Source of the DNA: Gorsachius magnificus
Taxonomy: Eukaryota; Chordata; Aves; Pelecaniformes; Ardeidae
Direction: 5' to 3'
DNA: 64,000 bases
Assembly: GCA_034008185.1 (NCBI GenBank)
Contig: CM067082.1
Span: forward strand, 155,689,895-155,753,894
Shown: positions 1 to 11,200 of the stretch, in pieces
Layout: each line of letters opens with the position of its first letter
Position numbering within the stretch: the first letter of the stretch is position 1
The notes under the pieces: generated by a model
The model's input: only the letters and a program-made list of their open reading frames with translations
Told to the model about the DNA's origin: nothing
Databases searched by the model: none
Position numbers and translations under genes: made by a program

Positions 1-2454
1 TGCCGTGATGGTTATCGACATAAGTGGGAAGAGGGAGGAAGCTATACTGGTATGACGCCTCTGTACTGGTGAGGTTCCAGCAGCATCTTGGAGGTACCAG
101 TATAGCAGGGAAATAATCACAAGCTGTTTTCGGAGCTCACATCATAAGCTTTTCTGCTGTGCTGCTCATCTGTGACAGGATCAGATGAGCACTGATCTTT
201 GAGCTGGGTCGAACTTCAGAAACGTTCCTCTGCTCCCAGACATCTGGGGCTGGACAACCCCATCCTCCCCTCTCTCTTCCCTCTGCATGAGCACTGCATT
301 TCCCCAAATTTAACCCTGCCTTGTCGTGCTGCCGGCTGGGATTTCCACCACCACCCCGCCCCCCTTTGCCTTTAATCTCCCTTGAGCCCTTGCTTTCCTT
401 CTCCCTGTGCTGCTCAGTGTGTGCTGCCACCCAAGGTTTGCTTCCACATGCCCCATGTCACAAGGTGCCACTGCTAAAATGCAGCTGCAGCCCATCCCTT
501 CCCGGAGACGCTCCTGACTGATCGGTGGGTCTGCGGCTTCTCCCAGGTTTGTGGTCCACCCAGGGGAAGAGCACCGTGCCAGTCACAAACCTGCTCCGGG
601 CTCCTCATCAGCTTCAGTGGCTTTGCACAGCGGCTAGACCAGCTCCAAGGCTTGGGGAAGCAGGCCTGTTTTTTCCGGAGCACTATCTCCTCGGTACACC
701 ATGTCATTTAGGCTCCCTACAGGCATGGGGAGATACAGGTATCTCCAGGAGCTGGTTCATTGCACCCAAGTTAGACCCTTGCCTGAGATGAGAGGACAGC
801 AGTGATGCCCATCTGTCCCCATTTGCTCTACAGAGAGTTTAAATCACAGATTCAGACTAGACGCCCTCAACTGTTCCCCGTGCCCCCTAACACCAGCAGT
901 GCTGGGATGCTATCCTCATCATGGCCTGGGGCAACAGTCACACCTGTGATCCCCTGCCTTATGTTTCCACCATTCTTTTGCTATCAGTTCCATCATAGCA
1001 GCACTCATCCCAAGCCCTGTCATCCAAATGGATGTAGGTAGCATATACAGCCCAGGCTGGACATACAGGCTCTGTCCTATGTGTTAACCCTGACCTCACA
1101 TGGTCTGTAAACCTCCCTGGCTCCTGAGCTGCACTCAGCTTAGATAAGGCTGATCCCTCCCCAGACAAGTTTCTTCCACAGCCTGGTGGTACAGAGGGTC
1201 GATCTGGTGGACCCAACCCCTCCGAGCAGTTCTGTGCTGTGGGGAGACCCAGGGGTGCTCTCAGAGCCACCGTGTGCCTCTCTTGACCCCTCCTGGGGCT
1301 GGGTGTGACAAGCCAGCAGTGCTCCGTGCAGCTCAGATCCACAAGCTTCACATCCTCTCACCCACCAGGTATTGGTTCAGATTGTTTTGTATTGTTCAGA
1401 TTATTTTCCTTCTTACATTTTAGGTTACACGCTTCCAGTCTGGATCTCAGGCACAGTATTGCTTTCTCACTTGTGTGTCTTCCCTCATTCCTGGTTTTCA
1501 TTTGTTCACACTGGTTGGCCGTTGCCATTTTACAACCTGTTTATGCTCAGGGAATTCAATAGGATTTGGGAAGGGGGGGCTTGGTCTCAGCCTTGCTGAA
1601 CTGGAGAGCCAAGGTCACAACGATTGCTACAGGAGACTTTTCTCAGATGATAGCAGTGGAATTTGAGGCAATCACCAATTCTGAGCCCTCTGCAACCATT
1701 AGCTCTTATGGAGGCTTTGGTCACAGTAGACTTGTACCATCTGTCTTCCATTTGCTGGGCCCAACGTGTCACCACTAAGGTAAGCTGGTCTCCAAGCCAA
1801 GCCCAGAGGGATTTAGCATCTAAAAGCAGATGAGATGGCACCTGTGGATGCGATAAGGGTGAGCAGTGATGATCGTTACCGTTCGGTTATCTCCGTGAAC
1901 ACATGAATGGATGAACTGACTCTCCCCAGGGTACGGCCCCGGGAGTGCCGACTGCTGTAGGACAGCCAGCACAGCCCTGAATGAGGTGGGCTGTTCTGAA
2001 ATAGCCCTCAGCCAACTGGCCCCAGGCCTAACAGGACTACAGCTAGTGATTTCCAGTGACCAATGGACTAAGTCAGTTATTAAGTGTACCTCTAATTGGG
2101 CAATTGTCCCCCCATAACGTGGGAGTGGGTGAGCATCCATGGAAAGCATCCATGGGGGATGCAATGTAGCGGGGTCACTACCTCCCATACAAAATTTTAG
2201 AACACGAGAAGTGAATGCAAGAATTACAGCCATGCCAGGCTGAACAAGAAAGTGTCCAGTGTAGGGCTGTTAATTTGGATTTGTAGTTGCAATAAATAAT
2301 TGCTTTTCTTGGCTTCTCAGGCAGGTTTTACTAACAGGCAGGCCATGACCAGATTAGACAAAATACTCTTCTCTAGGAGAGAGATGCGCAGTTGATAAAC
2401 CCCTCTCCACGGAGGCCTATGCTGAGGGTGAGGGTCTTCTGTACAATGCTGAAG

Positions 2455-2493
2455 AGTGAGACATGGTTGAGATAGTGAGACATGGTTGAGATG
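2455..2493. repeat. Short tandem duplication, about 19-base unit
   Basis: The unit agtgagacatggttgagat occurs twice almost back to back, the first copy followed by agtgagacatgg and the rest of the second. It looks like a simple local duplication with no link to a gene. Confidence 0.6.
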
Positions 2494-2775
2494 ATAGCAC
2501 CACTTGGGTGCTCCTGGCCCACCAGACCGCCCTGGGCTTCTAACAGCAGTGATAAATGAGGGGATAACTTTAGGCAAAGCGGGGGGAAAAGCCCAAATTC
2601 TCCCATGAACTGCCTCTCTAACAGATCGTTCACTCGGTGTCTAAGATTAGCTCCTTCTGGCAGCTCCAGCAGATGCAGCTGCTGGGTAAATTTAGATCCT
2701 TAGTGAATGAGTTATTTTCTCTCCCGGAGTATCCAAGTCAGGAGAGCAGTGCAGAGTCACTGGGCTTTGCCATGT

Positions 2776-2811
2776 GAGTCACCCACTTGGACACTGGGAG
2801 GTGGGTGACTC
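2776..2811. repeat. Perfect 11-base inverted repeat with 14-base loop
   Basis: GAGTCACCCAC at 2776-2786 is matched exactly by its reverse complement GTGGGTGACTC at 2801-2811. The left arm overlaps a TGAGTCA AP-1 consensus at 2775-2781. It could form a hairpin in RNA or be a fortuitous regulatory palindrome. No gene is adjacent. Confidence 0.5.
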
Positions 2812-4442
2812 TGTCATCCCAGGCAGCCAGGGACCTTGACCTCAGCCACCAGCAGAGACAGAGCCCTTGGTCGCGGCAGCTCAAGGTGGCTTCAGCCATG
2901 CGAGGACACCTGTATGGAGGAGGAGAGCTGACCATTATGCTGGAAGGAAGCACATCATGCCATGGCTGTTTTGGTGGTAAAGAGTGAATGTGAAATCATG
3001 GAGATGCCAAGAAACATCTACCAAAGGTCTAGCAGCAGATCTGTGTTAAAAAGGGACATGCCTGGTAGCCGAAAGGGTTTTGGGGATACCCAGAGATGCC
3101 AGCAAGGCACAGTACCTGCCGCTACTTCCAACATTTTGGGTCAGGCTCCCAGATATAAAAACTACATGGATGAAAGTTTGATGGCAGTAGGCTCGTGGTA
3201 TTTCACCAGTATGAAGGTGGAGTCAAAATATGAATATGAATCAAGCTGCAGCCAAACCTCCAATCTGGTGATGCTGCTAAGGTGGGTTTCTAGCAAACTC
3301 AACAACATCTTGTCTTGTGTCACAATTAGGGGTGGGAGGTGAGGACTTGCAAACAGATCCTTGTGTCTCTCAGCTCTGATGGCAGCGCATCACCCAGGGT
3401 GTCACCTGCATTACAGCAGCGTAACAGGCGCCACAGATTTCCAACATTTATTTGCTACATAAATAAATTACATTTATCAGGGACTTCACAAATTACTTTG
3501 GCAGAGCTGAAAGCTGGCTAGGAACTGATACCGTTCCACCCACAGGGAAGCCAGAACACACCAGCGCCAAGCATCTCCACCCATGTTGCAAAGTCGTCCA
3601 GATTCTGCCCTCACCCAACATCAGCAGAACTCAGACCTAAGGCCACTGAAAGTTACTCTAAAGTGTAAGAGAGATGGAGCTATTTTTCAATTATTAACCC
3701 ACTTTTTCCCCAAGGCACTGGGTTTCACATACGTACATTTATTCCACGCACTCGCTATGCAGTGTCCCAAAGTCTACTTCTCCAAGGAGTCTATCATGGG
3801 CTTCCCCTCTGCCACTGAGTCCCACATCACTGCCCATCATTCAGGGTCTTCCTCCTTTGGTTGTACATAGGTGCGTGTGCTCATTCAGCCATGCAGTCGT
3901 GGGCTTAGGCTGTGTGCACCGAGGTCAGCTGAGTAAAGGGATGGATGGCTGGAGATGAGCAAGAGTTGGCTACAGCATCTTCTGTTCCTCAGCCATGGGC
4001 AGGAAGGTGAACTTAAACCTTTGTCCATGGCATGTAAAAAACGCAAGTGGGATTTGGTTTGAGTGCCAGGACACGTATCACGGCAGAACGATTGTGGTGA
4101 CCACGTCAGTCTCAGACCCAGCAGTGGAGGGCCCTTTGGGTCTGAGTTGGGGCCTGGGGACCAAGCAGTTGTGAGCCATGTGTGGTGTTTGGCACACCTG
4201 CTCCCCAGGCAACCCCTACATGATGTGCAATGGCCATGAAGCAGGTATGGCTCCCACACTCTCATTGACTATGGCTGATGTTGGCACTAAATCATTTTTT
4301 AGAAGACATTTAGCACCGAAGGGACCTGTTTTGCAGAGACCATAACAGCTATCACTCTGCACCACTGACAATGGAGGGGAGATAATTACCCTTCAATGTG
4401 CCGTTCCTGGTCCTCCTTCCCTTTGCTGTAAAGACTGCACTA

Positions 4443-4452
4443 TTTATTTATT
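4443..4452 (-). terminator. Candidate HHATL polyadenylation signals
   Basis: On the minus strand two overlapping AATAAA hexamers lie about 635 bases past the HHATL stop codon. No nearer AATAAA was noticed by eye. This gives a 3' UTR of roughly 0.65 kb. Actual use is inferred. Confidence 0.5.
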
Positions 4453-5084
4453 AGCCTCTTGGTAGGTATAGATCGTGCTGAGCCATTTCACAGTCCTTAC
4501 TGCACAACCGTAGATGCTCAACACTTGACAGGGGATGCTGCCCATTTCTCGTAGAGAAAAAAATATGGGATTGTTTGGGCTGGAAGTGACCTGGAGATGG
4601 TCTGCTCAGAGCAGGCTCAGCTCCAGCTAATCCCTTTCTCATAGTTGTGTGTCTGTGTGTCCCACCTCCAGCCGTGGGACTTGGACAGTCTCCTCTGGGA
4701 GATGTGGGATAGAGGTCCTGTGGGAAAGCCAAGTGCTGGTGGACCAAGTGTTATGGGAAGAAGGGGGTGAAATCTTTAGGCCCGCGCAGTGTCAGAGGGT
4801 CAGAAAACTGATGGGGCTGGCTCTTGCTGGCATTAAAGAAATGTCCTGGGAGCCTACCTCAGCAGTCTGCCACACACGGGGAGCCTGAGAAACGCCCACT
4901 GCATCTTATAGAGAATCTTGCCTGCAGCAAGGGGGTGACCTGCGCCTTCCAGGTGACTTCTACATGGATGAGCTACAGCAGTCCGATTGTCAGAAGTGCT
5001 TGGAGAGCCCCTGCCAGTGGTTGGCCTGGCAGTGGTGGCGGGAAGGAAGAGGAGGCTTTGGGACAAGCCTGCCAATGCCTCCCT

Positions 5085-5206
5085 CTACTCCACCTTTGCT
5101 TTGGCAGACTTCTCCTCCTCGATGGCCAGGACGCGCTCACGCTCTTTGATCAGCTGCACTCCACAGTACGTGATGAACCAGATGGACAAGGTGCTGACAG
5201 GGAAAC
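5085..5206 (-). CDS. HHATL: HHATL coding exon 11 (residues 464-503 and stop)
   Basis: It encodes [20 protein letters not shown] and a charged tail ending KSAKAKVE, then TAG at 5087-5085. The human tail is also Lys/Glu-rich. No KKxx retrieval motif is present at the extreme end. Confidence 0.92.
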
Positions 5207-8200
5207 CTAGAAGATGGAGGGAGACATGGTCATCTGGGTGTAGATGCTTGCCTACTGGGGCCAGCTCTTCTCCAGCGCTGCTGCCTCTCAGGTGGGTTTG
5301 GGAGGTCCCACAAGTTCATGATGGCCAATGACATTTTCCATTGTGGATCCAGCCCTACAGCTTCACTGAGAGAAGAGAGAAATTCCCAGGATCAGATTTT
5401 AGACGAAGCGGTGCCTGAGCCCACCAAGGCGTCATGGACTGCAGCTAATGTGGGAACATGCTGGGGTGGCGCTGAGCACTCCCCTACCTCCAAAACTCCT
5501 TCTTCCCCCCAGGGTCAGACATAGTGGTTGACTTTCTGCCCATGCAACCTGCCTATGTCCATTGCTGTTCAGCACTGTGACCTTCTGGAAGCTTTGTGCC
5601 CTGCTGATGCTGAGGATCAACCCCAGCCTTGTCCCGTACAGAGTGGGGACACAATGTGCGCCCAGGAACCACATGGTTTTGTCACCTATGCCAATGACTG
5701 AGAGTCACAAGCTATCCCTCCACTTAGGAAGGGTCTGACAGTATTTGTAACCACGAGTCCGGTATCCACAGCAGAGGGGAGACACAGGCTTTGTACCTGC
5801 TAAAACAGGACCTCTGAAATGAATAATGCAACCAGCAAAAGCCAGAAAGCTCAGCGGGCAGGCACTTCTGGCGCACTGAGCCCAGAGCGTCACATTATCC
5901 ACTTCCCACGCCAGCCCCGTCTCAGAGAGGGCTGGAGGACACGGGCTCCCGATGGCTATTTATACCCTGGACTGCTCAGGAAGACTTCAAAATAGTGCCA
6001 CCATCCACTGATTAGAAATGTAGAGATGAGACTATTCATTGGGAACCCAGGATGAGGATTTGTACCTGTTACCTTCAGGTTGACGCAGGAGTAACTGCTG
6101 AAGCAAAAGGAGAGGAGGTAGGACATGTAAATCCCTCTCTCCAGCAAGGGGAGAGAGGTGGGGTTAATGTCACCTTTGCGTTGCTGCAAGGAGTCTCAAT
6201 GACAACGTCGGGCTGTGCTAGGAGCTGTACAAACACACCTGGAGGGCAGCCCATACCCCAGAGAGTTCACACGAGCAGGGTGGGAGCTGACAAACAGCTT
6301 CCTGCACCTTTTGAACGACAATTAAGCACATTGGGAGCAGCCAGGTAACAAGCCAAGGGCCAGGCCACCAAGAGGACTCAGAAGTCCCAGTCGTCAGCTC
6401 CCCTACCAGTGTCCCCCCAGCAAGACAAGGGTGCCTTGATGGGGAAGGCTGGTAGCATCTTACCCGTCAGAAGGAGTCTCTTGGTGACCAGCAGTGCAAA
6501 CTCCAGGCTGTTGAGGGCTAGGATGTTGTAGAGGACGATGGCCCAGAAATTTGCCGCCCCAAAAACTGCCCTAATCCTCCGAGACATGGCCTCTGACATT
6601 TTGGCCTGTGGAAGGGAGAGGAGCAGAGTGTGAGGAAGAAAGGGGCTGTAAGGAAAAAGGGGAGGCACTGGTCCAACTCCAGCCAAACTCCAGCTGGGGG
6701 TAGGCAAAAATTAGAGCAGCCTTTAGTGTCTCTGGGGTGAAAAAATGTAAGGACAAGGTAAAACTTCTGCTCTGCTGCTGGACTTGGATGCATTTGGGGC
6801 TCTGGACTGGTGTTTCAAGGTCCCATGGGTAGGGGCAAGACGTTTCACGTCGTTTCATGCTAATTGTGAAGGCTGAGTACTGCTTTTCTTCATCCGTTGC
6901 CTTGGGTAAGCCATTCCTCAAGGCAGATGAATGCTGTTGTATATCAGGATTATTATTAGCCCTGTGTGCACATCACTCCCAGCTCCTGGTAGAAATTGTT
7001 CCTTAGGAATTAAAGAAAAAAAAAAAAAAAAGAGCCAAAAATTAATGACAGCAGCAGAATGAAATTGTCACTGGGACATAATCCTCAGGAGCAGCCGCTG
7101 CGAGAGGAGCAGGGAAGTGGGTTACAGCCATCTTCAAAGAGCACGATGAATCCCCAGGCCACTTAGCGCTGAGAAGTGTGGTGCCGTGGGGAAGGAGATC
7201 TCTCTGCCTGTGGGGGTTATAATCTGATTAGAAGTTCAACAAGGAGAGCAAACGGGAGGATTGCTCTCCAAAGTTTTAACTCAAAAGGGGTCTTCACTGA
7301 ACCGGTTTAGGTCCTCCAGACTTCAGGTTGGGCAAAACAAATAAGGAGCATAATTGTTTCCAGGATGGAGCTTCCTAAACTTTAATTCCAACATATTCCC
7401 AAAGGACTTTGGTCCCAAACAGAGGCAGGGCACTAAGCTTTGGAACGGTTGGAAAATAATTCATTCTGGTGCCTAAACATTTGCTTTATCAGAAATCGGA
7501 TCAAAACCACTCAGAATGCCAAGGTGTTTTGCAGAACAAGAAGAATAAATTATTTCTGTATGGAAATGTATAAACATTTCCCCATGTACAGACTTCAGAT
7601 TTTGTGTCCATCTGTGGTACTTTGGTGCCTTGCTGGGGCTGCATTCCTTGTTCGCTTGGACCTCTATTTGCCCCCTGAAAGCTCCCCCCCATAATTTCTC
7701 ATGAAGCATCATAGGGGCAGGTGGGAATTTGCTCTGGGTGGGTGACACAGTGCATAAAATAAGGGGATACAGAGCACCAGGGCTGTGCTTCCCTTGCACA
7801 GCTGAGTAGCCGATCAGAAGGATGCTAAAGGCCACAGGAGAGAACTTCAGGTCTCCAGGCTTGGACATGGAGCTGCATGGCATCATCAGGGATGTTGATC
7901 TTCAGTCTCAGCTGAAAATGGATCTGACTTGTTTATAAAAGCTCATGGTCCATACAAGTCAGGAATGTTTTCCAGCAGCAGAGTTTGGCCCCAGACCCAT
8001 TGATCTTCCCCCATCCACTTGCAGCCCAGCTCCTCACCTCCAGTTTGGCAAAAGGCTCCTGCTGGAAGAACTTCTGCACCCAGAGTTCAAAGTTGAGGCC
8101 AAAGCAGTTGAAGACAGACCAGATGTAAACGATCTCACAGGGCCCCAGCCACAGGGTGGTGACGGCAAAGGTGGCAATGGTGGCCACGAGCTCCTTCATG

Positions 8201-11200
8201 ATGTTGTCATGGTTCTCTCCAATGTGGTCATACACGTACCTATCGGCCAAGGAAAGTGGTCAGTGATCCTCATCACCAAGGAGATCCCTCTGGAGTCCCT
8301 TCTCCCACACTCACCCACCACAAGCTCCTCACAGGCAGGTCAATCTAGACCACCCCAGTGAGAAAGGAAGGTTGTTTTGGCTGTCACGTTCTAGGAATAA
8401 CCTGATTTTCGCTACAGTCCAGCTGCTTGAGGCTTGTGTTCCTCACAAACCTATAGCTCCTAAAGGACAAAATACCACCCTTTCCCCCTCTTGCAGATAA
8501 AGGGTTGACAAAACATGGGGATCTGTAGAGCTGCAGGCTCTCTCAGACTTGCTGGTGCACAGGATTTCATGATGGAGCAGCCACCAGCTTCAGCGCAGGT
8601 CTGCTGGTGCGTACTCATGGCTGAAGAGAGCTGAAGGGCTGAGGAAGGTTGAGGTGGAGATCAGGCCACCCTTGTTACCCAGGATATGGGAGACCTGGGC
8701 TCAATTCCCCTTTCACCCTGGTGGAACATGAACCTGACTCTTCCTCCCTTGAGGGAACACTAAACCCACCAGAATTAAAGGGATTTCTGGGGCAGAACTC
8801 TCTTATTCCCGTGGGGAAGCTGTTGCACTTTGCGGTGATTAATTCAATGGTCTTATGATAAACAGGCCAAATATGACTTCATGCCATAGAGGGATTCACC
8901 CAGAAGAGAGGACACCTCATCTTTGGGATGAAGAGCATTTAATGCTTCATTGCTCTGTGATGAAAGAGAAGACCCTGAACCAGACTAGAGATGGTTGATT
9001 GGACACTTACTTGCATAGCCAGTCATTAATCCCTCTGTCAAAGTGCCTAAAATGCAGATGATAAAAAACATGTCAAAACACACAGTGTAATGACACCCTT
9101 CTGTGCAGCAATCGGCCAGAGAAGTCACCTGGTCCCCTGGTGAGGTGTTTCTTGAACCTTCTTCACAGGAGTTCTCCATGCTCCTTCCTTGAAAAGGTCC
9201 CACTACCAATGTGGTTGTAACCTATCTTATCCATCGCTTCCTCCTCAAGAATATTTCCCTGCGCTATAGCCGGGTCTAGACCGTAGGTTCAGTATAGACT
9301 GTTCAGTGTAGGTAGTCTCCACCTTACAGGGCAGCTGCTCAGAAGCACAGCCCAGACCTCCTCCCCACCATGCACATTTCATTCAGGTCAAACATGCTGC
9401 CTCTCTTCATCGATGCACGTAGGGTACTCACGTTTCTGCAAAGACGTAGAGCATGGTGATGCATTTCGGGGGCTGGGGTGGGTCCAAGTGGTCCAGTCTG
9501 GCAATGGTGTTGATGACCCCAAACATGACAGCAGCTTTCACCCAGTCATACACCAGATTAGAGTAAGCCAAGCCAGCTGGAGCAAAAATGAGAGTCAAAC
9601 ATGTGAAGAGGAGCACGGGATGTATCGCGTTCAGGACTATGGGGGACATCATGTGCCATGGGAGCATGTAGTCTATTGCCACAAACATAACGTCAAGAAG
9701 ACAGTTTAATGCTGTCTTGGACCAGCAAAGCTTTTAAAACTAAGTAGCTGTGTAAGAAGCTTGAACCAAAGGACAATATGTTCTTGGGGTATTTGGGCAC
9801 AAACTGTTGATCGGTCTTGGTAGTCTGAGAAACTCATACAGATCTCATTTCTTCCAGCACAAAATCTCTCCTCCCTCTGATGCTTGCTAACCTATGACAA
9901 ACTCATCACAGTTCTTGACTCTGACCTCTGAGGTTTTATTGACACCTTCATTGAACGCATCCCATCCCAGCTCCTTGTGGCCATAGATATAACATTGATG
10001 CTACGACAGAGCCAGGGCCAGAACCTCTGGCTTTGGAGAGATATCTGACACTGGAAACAACCCTTGCAGGAAAAAAACACCAAAGATTTCAAATTCCTAT
10101 GCAAAAAGAATTTAAAATGCCCCTGTGGGATGGGATCTGGTGGGGTTCAGCTCCTGGGCGGAATCCTGGTAGGATTCAGCTCATGGATTAAAGGCTTCAC
10201 AGTGCCTCAATGTGAGCCATGCCTGAGCTCCCACCGTGGACAAGGCAGATCTGGTCGATACAGTCAGTAGAGCCTGCAGAGGAGCTCAGCTCCCACATGC
10301 TTGTTGAATCCACCCAGGTCTCTTAGGACACCCTAAATCAATGCCAGTGCCGTTCTAGCTGCATTAGGATTTTCTCCTGACCTCCAGCTGCCACTCCGGA
10401 GAGACGTGGGGCTTCTCCAGCCCCCGTTTGCCCTGTGCCAGCCTCATGTGGATGCCAGATACCCTATGGCATCTCAAATGCTGCCATCAGATGTGTATTT
10501 GGACAGCTGAAATCCTCCATCCAGCTGCCAGCTCAATGCCAGTGCTACTACCACTACTTATCCCGGAAGTTTGGCTTCTGGCAGTCCCTAGTCCAGCCCT
10601 GCTCAGAGTACAGCCAATGTCAAATGGAGATCAGGTTGCTCTGGACCTTGTCCATTTAGGCACTGAATATCTCTATTTTTGGAGAATGTGTAACCAATCT
10701 GGACCCCCGTTTCAATGTTTGACCACTCTAAAAAAAAAAAAATCCATACATGCAATCCAACTTTGCCTTGCTGCACCTTGTTTGCTGCGTCCTGCTTCTT
10801 CCCTGTCAGCCTCCAAGAAGAGTTCACCTTCTCTACAACCCTCCTTTAGGTGGTTGAAGACAGCAGCTACAAATCCCCTGAGCTGCTCTCCATACAACCT
10901 ATGTTTCAGTGGCTCACAATCACCCATAGTTAGTGGCCACCTGTGAAGGTATCTGAGATACCAATATCCCTCTTGCAACAGCATGGGGTTGATTTTTGGA
11001 GGTTCTGAGTTCCCTTCCAGTCCAAACAAAGGCAATGGGAACAGCTTGGTATTCAGCCTCTTAAACCCCCGAGCAAAACAATTTACTCCAGGACCCTATG
11101 AGGGTGTCAAACCAATGCCACCTGATAGACCCCAACTCTGTGCGTTGTCAATGGGAAGGAGCACGGGGGGGCTCTACCCAAACCTGTCCAAGATAGGCAT

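Larger units (their letters stand above)
1..4430. other. Intergenic region without a recognisable gene
   Basis: No open frame here has a recognisable domain or a convincing exon with matching splice sites. The longest frames are short and of mixed composition. In mammals KLHL40 lies on this side of HHATL in tail-to-tail orientation, but I see no Kelch-like coding sequence on the plus strand, so that gene is either further left or absent. Small structures noticed are a tandem duplication near 2455-2493 and an 11-base inverted repeat at 2776-2811. Confidence 0.6.

Noticed and set aside
8680..8720. tRNA-like B-box word (gggctcaattcccc)
   Set aside because: No matching A box or cloverleaf could be drawn. 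Probably chance or an unidentifiable SINE relic.
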